A DNA stretch of 8,436 nucleotides from Flavipsychrobacter sp. (GTDB lineage: Bacteria > Bacteroidota > Bacteroidia > Chitinophagales > Chitinophagaceae). Location: NCBI GenBank assembly GCA_021156265.1, contig JAJNBR010000115.1, forward strand, positions 1-8,436, given 5' to 3'. The number at the start of each line of letters is the position of its first letter. Position 1 is the stretch's first letter. Shown here piece after piece: positions 1 through 5,513 of this stretch. A program made the translations under genes and the position numbers. The notes beneath the pieces are model-generated. The model was not told where the DNA came from and did not search any database. It saw only the letters and a program-made list of their open reading frames with translations.

Positions 1-898
1 AGTATCGCGCACTGATATGAATCATGCTGCGGAGCTATATAGGGTTCAGATCCCGAACGGCACGATGAAACAAGTAACCCACGAGAATGACGCTACTTAT
101 AACTCGCTCAAACTAAGCAACACAGAGCTGCGGATGGTGTCTACGTCCGACGGTAAGCAAATGGGCGTTTGGGTAATTTATCCGCTGGACTTCAATCCTG
201 CTAAAAAATACCCAACACTGCTTTATTGCCAGGGTGGTCCTCAGTCCGCGCTGTCTCAGTTTTACAGCTTCCGCTGGAACTTTCAGCTGATGGCGGCTCA
301 GGGCTATATTGTTGTGGCACCTAACCGTCGCGGTATGCCGGGTTGGGGAACAAAATGGAATGAAGACATCAGTAAAGACTGGGGGGGGCAACCAATGCGT
401 GATTACCTGGCGGCTATCGATGCGGTATCGCAGGAAAACTATGTAGACAAAAACCGTCTCGGCTGTGTAGGTGCCAGCTATGGCGGTTACAGTGTGTTTA
501 TGCTGGCGGGCATGCACGACAGCAGGTTCAAATCATTCATCGCTCATGACGGTTTGTTTGATATGAAAAGCTGGTACGGTACCACAGAGGAATTGTGGTT
601 TGCTAACTGGGACCTTGGTGGTCCTTACTGGCAAAAGCCAACACCCACAGGATACGATAAATTCAACCCAAGCAATTTTGTTGATAAGTGGAACACCCCG
701 ATCATGATCATACAAGGTGGCACCGATTATCGCGTACCTATAGAGCAAGGGCTAGAAGCATTCCAGGCAGCACAGTTACGTGGTATTAAAAGCAAGCTGC
801 TATACCTTCCAAACGAGAACCACTGGGTCCTCCACCCGCAAAACGGCATCGCCTGGCAGCGTGAGTTCTTTAAGTGGCTGGATGAAACATTGAAATGA
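1..898 (+). CDS. Dipeptidyl peptidase 5-like S9 family serine peptidase (5' end missing)
   Basis: The frame is open from base 2, so the Met at 17 is internal and the true start lies outside the window. What remains is the last blade of the beta-propeller and the whole alpha/beta-hydrolase domain of a prolyl-oligopeptidase (S9) enzyme. The nucleophile sits in GASYGGYS (Ser codon 476-478), the acid in GGTDYRVP (Asp codon 725-727) and the histidine in ENHWVL (His codon 821-823), in the expected order and spacing. The stretches CQGGPQ, VVAPNRRG, NWDLGGPYW and the C-terminal ENHWVLHPQNG closely resemble, from memory, Porphyromonas-type DPP5, a periplasmic enzyme that removes N-terminal dipeptides with a hydrophobic second residue. 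The specificity is inferred from that resemblance; an acylaminoacyl-peptidase-like activity is the alternative. An eight-G run at 381-388 encodes part of the normal DWGGQ motif. A terminator follows 19 bases after the stop. Confidence 0.85.
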   Translation, partial: VSRTDMNHAAELYRVQIPNGTMKQVTHENDATYNSLKLSNTELRMVSTSDGKQMGVWVIYPLDFNPAKKYPTLLYCQGGPQSALSQFYSFRWNFQLMAAQGYIVVAPNRRGMPGWGTKWNEDISKDWGGQPMRDYLAAIDAVSQENYVDKNRLGCVGASYGGYSVFMLAGMHDSRFKSFIAHDGLFDMKSWYGTTEELWFANWDLGGPYWQKPTPTGYDKFNPSNFVDKWNTPIMIIQGGTDYRVPIEQGLEAFQAAQLRGIKSKLLYLPNENHWVLHPQNGIAWQREFFKWLDETLK

Positions 899-917
899 AA
901 TGTATTTTGCTTTTTAT

Positions 918-958
918 AAACGCTGTAGCCTAACATGTTACGGCGTTTCTTTTATTTT
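918..958 (+). terminator. Intrinsic terminator after the S9 peptidase gene
   Basis: A 10-bp stem pairs AAACGCTGTA (918-927) with TACGGCGTTT (939-948), with one G-U wobble and an 11-nt loop. A T-rich tail (949-958) follows. It lies between the peptidase stop and the next start, so the haem-protein/ExoIII pair probably has its own promoter. Confidence 0.75.
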
Positions 959-975
959 GCTCTAAATCGCACACA

Positions 976-1434
976 ATGCTTAAGAAGATACTTATAGGGC
1001 TGCTCGTGGCGCTTGTACTCATACAATTTATACGTCCTGCGCGCAACCAATCAACCGCACAAAGTCCCAACGATATAACCACGCAGTACGCAGTTCCGGC
1101 GAATGTTCAACAAGTCTTGAAACGTGCGTGCAATGACTGCCATAGTAACCATACTACCTATCCATGGTATGCCAACATCCAACCAATTGGCTTCTGGCTG
1201 GAAAATCATATTGAGGAAGGGAAGGGACACCTGAACTTTTCTGAGTTTGCTAGCTACAATAAAAAGAAGCAAGCACACAAGATGGAAGAGGTAACTGAAA
1301 TGGTGGATGAAGACGAAATGCCTTTGAAAAGCTATCTCTCGATCCACCATGATGCCAGGCTTTCAAAACAAGACAAAGACCTGCTGCTTGCCTGGTCTAA
1401 ATCGTTACACCATCAAATAGCAGCACAACCATAA
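976..1434 (+). CDS. Membrane-anchored haem-binding-domain protein (CxxCH)
   Basis: This 152-residue protein has an N-terminal hydrophobic segment (about residues 4-20) after MLKK, which reads as a signal anchor or signal peptide placing the rest outside the inner membrane. A single c-type haem attachment motif CNDCH lies at 52-56. Downstream are the features typical of the Bacteroidota Haem_bd family: an aromatic YPWY segment (62-65), a WLENHIEEG-type segment (74-82), and an EMPLKSYLSIHHDA segment in which Met115 or a following His could be the second axial ligand. The family is probably a small periplasmic c-type cytochrome, but its redox partner is unknown, so electron transfer is an inference. 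There is no Shine-Dalgarno sequence; the start is set by the hydrophobic N-terminus. The TAA stop overlaps the ExoIII ATG by one base (taATG), which suggests a shared transcript and coupled translation. Confidence 0.85.
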   Translation: MLKKILIGLLVALVLIQFIRPARNQSTAQSPNDITTQYAVPANVQQVLKRACNDCHSNHTTYPWYANIQPIGFWLENHIEEGKGHLNFSEFASYNKKKQAHKMEEVTEMVDEDEMPLKSYLSIHHDARLSKQDKDLLLAWSKSLHHQIAAQP

Positions 1435-2201
1435 TGAGGATCATTACATATAACATCAACGGCATACGCAGCGCCATCAAGAAAGGGTTTATTGATTGGC
1501 TAAAGACAGACCCTGCTGACATTATTTGTTTGCAGGAAATAAAGGCTGAGAAAGGCAACGTCGACTTCGCCGCTATTGAAGCACTAGGCTTTGATACCTA
1601 CTGGTTCTCGGCAGAAAAGAAAGGATACAGCGGGGTAGCGATTTTCAGCAAACGCCGTGCAGACAATGTGTTTTATGGCAACGGCATTATGCAAAGCGAC
1701 GCCGAAGGCAGAGTGTTACGCGCCGACTTTGGTGATGTGACGCTGATCAATGCCTACTATCCAAGTGGGACTACAGGAGAAATAAGGCAGACATATAAAT
1801 ATCAATGGTTGGACGAGTTTTTTGAGTACCTCGAAGAGCTTCGAAAAGTCCGTCCTAAACTAATTATTGTCGGTGATTACAATATTGCGCATAAGCCGAT
1901 AGACATTCATAATCCCGTAGGCAACAAGAAGACAAGCGGGTTCTTGCCCGAAGAACGTGCGTGGATGGATAAGTTTTATGAGAATGGCTATATCGACACC
2001 TTTCGGGAGTTCAATCCCGATCCGCATCATTATACCTGGTGGAGCGCAAGGTTTCCTACTGTGCGCGAGCAAAACAAGGGTTGGCGTATTGACTATATCA
2101 GTGTTACCGAGCCACTGCGTGCCGTACTCAAAGGGGCTACCATCTATCCCAATGTAAAACACTCGGATCACTGTCCCGCATTTGTAGAGATCGACTTCTA
2201 A
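1434..2201 (+). CDS. xth: Exodeoxyribonuclease III (AP endonuclease, exonuclease/endonuclease/phosphatase family)
   Basis: ExoIII cuts the DNA backbone 5' of abasic sites and degrades 3' ends of duplex DNA in base-excision repair; it acts in the cytoplasm and needs a divalent metal. The 255-residue length is normal for the family. Visible active-site elements are Asn7 in TYNING, metal-binding Glu35 in CLQEIKAEK, Tyr109 in NAYYPSG, Asp148 and Asn150 in VGDYNIAHKPID, Asp220 in WRIDYISV, and the terminal Asp245-His246 in SDHCP, all in family order. The short C-terminus ending EIDF is typical of bacterial ExoA/Xth. The ATG overlaps the last base of the upstream haem-protein stop, so translation is likely coupled. 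A strong hairpin 4 nt after the stop ends the transcript. Nothing appears truncated or missing. Confidence 0.95.
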   Translation: MRIITYNINGIRSAIKKGFIDWLKTDPADIICLQEIKAEKGNVDFAAIEALGFDTYWFSAEKKGYSGVAIFSKRRADNVFYGNGIMQSDAEGRVLRADFGDVTLINAYYPSGTTGEIRQTYKYQWLDEFFEYLEELRKVRPKLIIVGDYNIAHKPIDIHNPVGNKKTSGFLPEERAWMDKFYENGYIDTFREFNPDPHHYTWWSARFPTVREQNKGWRIDYISVTEPLRAVLKGATIYPNVKHSDHCPAFVEIDF

Positions 2202-2205
2202 TAGT

Positions 2206-2232
2206 AAAGCCCGGCTGTATCAGCCGGGCTTT
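2206..2232. terminator. Bidirectional terminator between convergent xth and sucC
   Basis: A perfect 12-bp inverted repeat, AAAGCCCGGCTG (2206-2217) and CAGCCGGGCTTT (2221-2232), is joined by a 3-nt loop. The A/T ends of the stem provide U-rich 3' ends on both strands. It lies just past the xth stop and 19 nt past the sucC stop, so it serves both convergent genes. Confidence 0.9.
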
Positions 2233-2251
2233 CTAAATATGCTTCTTAAGA

Positions 2252-3472
2252 CTAGTTCTTGCTAACTGCTTGTTGTACCAGCTCAGCTGCTTCACTCAGC
2301 AGGATAGCTGATTGTACTTTCAGACCTGAATTCACGATCAGTTCTTTTGCCTGCTCAGCGTTTGTTCCCTGCAGGCGAACGATTATCGGGATGTTGATGT
2401 TGCCCAGTTTGTTGTAGGCTTCGATAACACCGGCAGCAACACGGTCGCAACGAACGATACCGCCGAAAATATTGATCAGGATAGCTTTTACGTTCGGGTC
2501 TTTCAGGATGATGCGAAAACCTGCTTCAACAGTTTGTGCATTAGCACTACCACCTACGTCCAGGAAGTTAGCTGGTTCACCACCTGCCAGTTTGATCATA
2601 TCCATGGTAGCCATAGCAAGGCCCGCACCATTTACCATGCAGCCTACGTTACCGTCCAGCTTTACATAGTTCAGGTTGTGCTCGCCTGCTTCTACTTCTG
2701 TAGGATCTTCTTCATTCTTATCACGCATGTCGGCCAGGTCCGGGTGACGCATCAGTGCGTTGTCATCCAGGTTCATCTTGCAGTCAACCGCAAATATTTT
2801 GTCATCTGCAGATTTGAACAGCGGGTTGATCTCGAGCATCGCGCAATCCAGGCCAACGTATGCATTATACAGGTTGGTCACGAATTTCACCATGTTCTTC
2901 AACGCTTCACCGCTTAAGCCCAGGTTGAAAGCTATTTTGCGCGCCTGGAAGGCTTGCAGAGGCATATTTGGAGCAACCCACTCTTTATATATTTTCTCGG
3001 GAGTATGATGTGCTACTTCTTCAATATCCATACCGCCTTCGGTGCTGTACATGATCACGTTCTGCTTCTTAGCACGATCCAGCAGGATAGACAGGTAGAA
3101 TTCTTTACGCTCGCTTGGACCATCGTAGTACATATCCTGAGCTATCAGGATTTTGTGAACTACTTTACCGGCGGCACCCGTTTGGATAGTAACCAGGGTA
3201 TTACCCAAAATATTCTTTGCAACTGTTTCTACCTCTTCGGCACTCTTTATCACCTTAACACCGTGTTGTTCCGGCACTTCTATCATGGTGCCTTTACCGC
3301 GGCCACCTGCATGTATCTGCGCCTTCACTACGGCAAACTTAGTTCCCGAGTCAACAGATATTTGTTTGTATGCGCGTACAGCGTCATCTACAGTAGAAAC
3401 GGCAATGCCTGACTGTGTGGGTACGTTATATCTTTTCAGCAGCTCTTTGGCCTGGTATTCGTGCAAATTCAT
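2252..3472 (-). CDS. sucC: Succinyl-CoA synthetase (succinate-CoA ligase) beta subunit
   Basis: SucC is the nucleotide-binding beta subunit of the TCA-cycle enzyme that interconverts succinyl-CoA plus NDP and succinate plus NTP, working with SucD, which is not in this window. The frame is open 19 codons further upstream, but the family start is MNLHEYQAKELLKRYNVP, so I place the ATG at 3470-3472, giving 406 residues (E. coli has 388). The ATP-grasp domain covers about 1-235, with KAQIHAGGRGK at 50-60 and EINPL at 214-218; Asn216 and Asp230 match the E. coli Mg ligands in spacing. The C-terminal CoA-ligase domain contains GNVGCMVNGAGLAMATMD (274-291), GGSANAQ (307-313) and NIFGGIVRCDRVA (334-346). 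Residue 20 is Gln, where the ATP-preferring E. coli enzyme has Pro. The leader is A/T-rich with no Shine-Dalgarno. The DUF72 gene ends 113 bp upstream on the same strand, so co-transcription is possible but not shown. Confidence 0.96.
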   Translation of the reverse strand: MNLHEYQAKELLKRYNVPTQSGIAVSTVDDAVRAYKQISVDSGTKFAVVKAQIHAGGRGKGTMIEVPEQHGVKVIKSAEEVETVAKNILGNTLVTIQTGAAGKVVHKILIAQDMYYDGPSERKEFYLSILLDRAKKQNVIMYSTEGGMDIEEVAHHTPEKIYKEWVAPNMPLQAFQARKIAFNLGLSGEALKNMVKFVTNLYNAYVGLDCAMLEINPLFKSADDKIFAVDCKMNLDDNALMRHPDLADMRDKNEEDPTEVEAGEHNLNYVKLDGNVGCMVNGAGLAMATMDMIKLAGGEPANFLDVGGSANAQTVEAGFRIILKDPNVKAILINIFGGIVRCDRVAAGVIEAYNKLGNINIPIIVRLQGTNAEQAKELIVNSGLKVQSAILLSEAAELVQQAVSKN

Positions 3473-3585
3473 AGTTGCAAAAAAATTTGTGGCGAAGATA
3501 ATAGATAATTGCGCAAAAGAAAATTGCACACAGCAAATCTCCGATCTAACAGGTTGATTAATTGCGTAATGTGTCCAGTCGCCAG

Positions 3586-4494
3586 CTATTGTTTAAATAA
3601 TTCGCGCTCATATTGCATTTTTGGAACAGGTATCTCAGTGCCCGCGCTCATATTCAATTGTTCTATGAAGTACTTGATCAGCTCAGGTGAATGGAGCTCT
3701 TCATGCTGGTGCATAAAGAAATAACAGGTTTCCAATCCTTCTTTCATCCATTTTTTAATACGTTTTACCCAGTCATCAATACGCTCATAGTCTGTTTCGT
3801 GTAGCGAGTTGCCTACAAAACGTATAAAACACTCAGGTGTCGAGAGGTGCATATGTACGCAATCGCGGCGGCCGGCAGCATCGGTGATGATGGTCCCACG
3901 TTTCTTTTTTCGCAAAAAGTCGAATAGTTCCTGGTTAAAGCCATGTTCGTCTTTATACCAGTCGGCATGGCGAAGCTCCAGGAAAAGGTCTATGTCTTTA
4001 GGGAAGTCTTCCATGAATTCTGTTATGTTCTCCATGGATTTCGGCGCCATCTGCGGATTGGGCAGCAAAAAGATCGGTCCCAGGTTCTTGCCGAATTCAG
4101 TTATGGCCGCAAGGTAGTCGTCCAGTTCCTTGCTTACGTTTTTCAAACGTTTCAAATGGGTAATGGTCTGTGGAAACTTTGGACAAAAGACAAAGTTCTT
4201 AGGGACCTTCTCTTTCCATTTCAATACCTGGTCGGCTGTTGGCGATTTATAGAACGTAGCATTGAACTCGATACAGTTGAAAAGCCCGGCATAATGCTCC
4301 AAAAAATCCTTTTCTTTAGTGCCTACCGGGTAGAGCTTACCCACCCAGTCTTTTCGGCCCCACTTGGCGCAGCCTATATAAAACTTGGTCTTCCCCTTGC
4401 CCTTCTTCAGTACTTCTTTTGTGCCGGGAGGGTCGGGCGGTAAGGTAAAGTCTATCTGTTTGAGTTCGGTATCAGTTACTTTCCCAAATTCCAT
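3586..4494 (-). CDS. DUF72 (YecE-like) TIM-barrel family protein
   Basis: The 302-residue product belongs to the DUF72 family of predicted TIM-barrel proteins, whose biochemical role is not established. Family signatures are GCAKWGRKDWVGKLYP (41-56, matching the usual GTSGW..W.G..YP), EFNATFY (76-82), PKFPQTITH (105-113), FLELRHADWY (171-180) and FIRFVGN (223-229). A lysine- and proline-rich extension of about 36 residues precedes the barrel. The C-terminal segment usually containing a FNN-type motif instead reads MHQHEELHSPEL (261-272), a His/Glu-rich variant. No signal peptide is visible, so it is probably cytoplasmic. The ATG at 4492-4494 is the only sensible start; a weak -7-like box sits about 16 nt upstream. 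It lies upstream of and co-oriented with sucC, which says little about its job. Confidence 0.88.
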   Translation of the reverse strand: MEFGKVTDTELKQIDFTLPPDPPGTKEVLKKGKGKTKFYIGCAKWGRKDWVGKLYPVGTKEKDFLEHYAGLFNCIEFNATFYKSPTADQVLKWKEKVPKNFVFCPKFPQTITHLKRLKNVSKELDDYLAAITEFGKNLGPIFLLPNPQMAPKSMENITEFMEDFPKDIDLFLELRHADWYKDEHGFNQELFDFLRKKKRGTIITDAAGRRDCVHMHLSTPECFIRFVGNSLHETDYERIDDWVKRIKKWMKEGLETCYFFMHQHEELHSPELIKYFIEQLNMSAGTEIPVPKMQYERELFKQ

Positions 4495-4509
4495 AGCAGC
4501 GTATTTAGG

Positions 4510-4517
4510 TAAAGATA
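4510..4517 (-). promoter_or_regulatory. Possible -7 element of the DUF72 gene
   Basis: Read on the - strand this is TATCTTTA, one base from the Bacteroidota consensus TAnnTTTG. It would start transcription roughly 9 nt before the DUF72 ATG. No well-spaced -33 TTG is evident: one occurs 24 nt upstream on the - strand, slightly too far. It overlaps the + strand box by two bases. Confidence 0.3.
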
Positions 4518-4523
4518 CATTTG
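4516..4523 (+). promoter_or_regulatory. Bacteroidota -7 promoter element of the CDGSH-protein gene
   Basis: TACATTTG matches the Bacteroidota primary sigma-factor -7 consensus TAnnTTTG exactly and lies 53 nt before the ATG at 4577, giving a predicted leader of about 45 nt. A clear -33 TTG at the right spacing is not seen, so the call rests on the -7 match and its position. Confidence 0.45.
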
Positions 4524-4576
4524 CTCAGCTTAATTCTCCGCCAAGTGATTACTTTTACCGCTCAAAATAGGGTTAT

Positions 4577-4801
4577 ATGGCTGCAACTAAGATCACTGTC
4601 AACAGTAATGGTTCATTGAAAGTAGAAGGCGATTTCGAGATAGTGGACAAAGAGGGTAATGTCTATGACCTGGGTGGAAGGACTGTGGTATCTATCTGCC
4701 GCTGCGGCCTGTCTAATAATAAACCATTCTGCGATGCTTCACACAAAGGGCATTTTGAGCACGAGGCAGTAGCATTTGCCCTTCCCCCGAAAAAGGTTTA
4801 A
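4577..4801 (+). CDS. Small CDGSH-type iron-sulfur domain protein
   Basis: A 74-residue protein with a single CDGSH (mitoNEET-type) zinc-finger-like domain. The ligands are Cys41 and Cys43 in CRCG, Cys52 in PFCDASH and His56, the 3-Cys/1-His arrangement that binds a [2Fe-2S] cluster. The core reads CRCGLSNNKPFCDASH, so the eponymous Gly is Ala here (CDASH), a substitution I would expect to be tolerated. The preceding part has the short strands IVDKEGNVYDL typical of bacterial single-domain members. There is no signal peptide or membrane segment, so it is probably cytoplasmic. Its role is likely redox sensing or Fe-S/electron transfer, inferred from the family only. It is transcribed divergently from the DUF72 gene, and its TAA stop overlaps the stop of the convergent lipoprotein gene within one TTAA. 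Confidence 0.9.
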   Translation: MAATKITVNSNGSLKVEGDFEIVDKEGNVYDLGGRTVVSICRCGLSNNKPFCDASHKGHFEHEAVAFALPPKKV

Positions 4802-5298
4802 TGCAAAAGCAGAGGTAACTCATACTGCCTGCTTCCATCCTTTGCGCTTGTTTCGAAAAGAACGAGGTGTAAAGTCGTATTTGAATCCTTTTTGGGCGCA
4901 TGTACCTTAAAGCTGAAATTACCCCATTCAGGTGCACCGGCGTCTGTTGTTGCATAGCTGTGCTGTAACTCGTCATGACCATCTTCGATTATCCAGTTGA
5001 ATGAGGCCTCGAATATCTGTCCTTGCCCGGTAACGAGGAAACTGTCGTTGCCCAATCTACGCACGTTTACATTTCTGAATCGTTTATTAAAGTATGTTTT
5101 GCCCCCTGTGGCTGTAGCTGTGTCTGCTACATGTGTCGTGGCTGGCTGATCCTGTGCAACGGGCGGCGTAGTAGGAGTTTGGGAAGGAGCAGAATTCACA
5201 GTTGTCGTGTCAATGTTCGATGTAGTTGTTTCTGTATCCTGGATACCACACGCAGAATAGAAGAAGAAAGATGCAAGTAAAAGGCTGAGTTTTTTCAT
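4798..5298 (-). CDS. Gmad2-domain lipoprotein
   Basis: I choose the ATG at 5296-5298, although the frame is open 33 codons further upstream, because it gives MKKLSLLLASFFFYSAC, a lipoprotein signal peptide with Cys17 as the lipidated residue (lipobox YSAC; Tyr at -3 is not ideal). The mature protein starts with a Thr/Pro/Ala-rich flexible tether (about 20-66). A compact beta domain then covers about 73-166, containing VTGQGQIFEASFNW (89-102), AGAPEWGNFSF (120-130) and LFETSAKDGS (147-156), the pattern of the Gmad2 immunoglobulin-like domain. That domain was first noted in spore-germination proteins but is widespread in bacterial envelope lipoproteins. Function unknown; a role in envelope or protein-protein contacts is an inference. 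The length is 166 residues. It lies divergent from the lytic transglycosylase and convergent with the CDGSH gene, with no terminator visible between the two stops. Confidence 0.82.
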   Translation of the reverse strand: MKKLSLLLASFFFYSACGIQDTETTTSNIDTTTVNSAPSQTPTTPPVAQDQPATTHVADTATATGGKTYFNKRFRNVNVRRLGNDSFLVTGQGQIFEASFNWIIEDGHDELQHSYATTDAGAPEWGNFSFKVHAPKKDSNTTLHLVLFETSAKDGSRQYELPLLLH

Positions 5299-5361
5299 GT
5301 AGCTGTTGGGATGATGAGGTTCGCAAACCGTAGAGAGTAAGCAACACCGTGCCTCAATTTG

Positions 5362-5378
5362 TGTTAAAATCTTTAACA
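5362..5378. promoter_or_regulatory. Operator-like palindrome in the lipoprotein/transglycosylase divergent region
   Basis: TGTTAAA (5362-5368), spacer ATC, TTTAACA (5372-5378) form a perfect 7-bp inverted repeat. Overlapping alternative repeats are AAATCT/AGATTT (5367-5372 and 5378-5383) and AACAG/CTGTT (5375-5379 and 5385-5389). It lies 64-80 nt upstream of the lipoprotein start, a plausible place for a dimeric regulator. No regulator is identified, and A/T-rich palindromes also arise by chance. Confidence 0.3.
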
Positions 5379-5479
5379 GATTTACTGTTGTTTTCACATA
5401 TCTCTTGGGATATACGGTCCTTTAACTGAACGAAACGTTATAACCCATTGCGAAAAAAAATTATACCAGTGATAGTAGG

Positions 5480-5487
5480 TACCTTTG
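5480..5487 (+). promoter_or_regulatory. Bacteroidota -7 promoter element of the lytic transglycosylase gene
   Basis: TACCTTTG is an exact match to TAnnTTTG. It lies 26 nt before the ATG at 5514, implying a leader of about 20 nt. The nearest upstream TTG (5448-5450) is 29 nt away, further than the usual -33 spacing, so the upstream half is unclear. Confidence 0.5.
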
Positions 5488-5513
5488 TGCTGTTCGAAAT
5501 CAAAATCTAAACT

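Noticed and set aside
2534..3412. Several + strand open frames opposite sucC.
   Set aside because: All are inside the well-supported sucC gene, and their translations are rich in Cys, His and Tyr without any domain pattern.
3509..3516. A TTGCGCAA palindrome upstream of sucC as a possible operator.
   Set aside because: Eight bases is short, and the surrounding A/T-rich leader has many partial matches; there is no further support.
3473..3529. A 19-codon N-terminal extension of SucC.
   Set aside because: The family starts at MNLHEYQAK; the extra residues do not fit the family and match the A/T-rich leader.
3943..4443. A + strand open frame of 166 codons opposite the DUF72 gene.
   Set aside because: It lies wholly within the DUF72 coding region on the other strand, and its translation has no recognisable motif or start signal.
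5299..5397. A 33-codon N-terminal extension of the lipoprotein.
   Set aside because: The internal Met begins a proper lipoprotein signal peptide with a lipobox Cys; the extension would bury it and covers the palindrome region.
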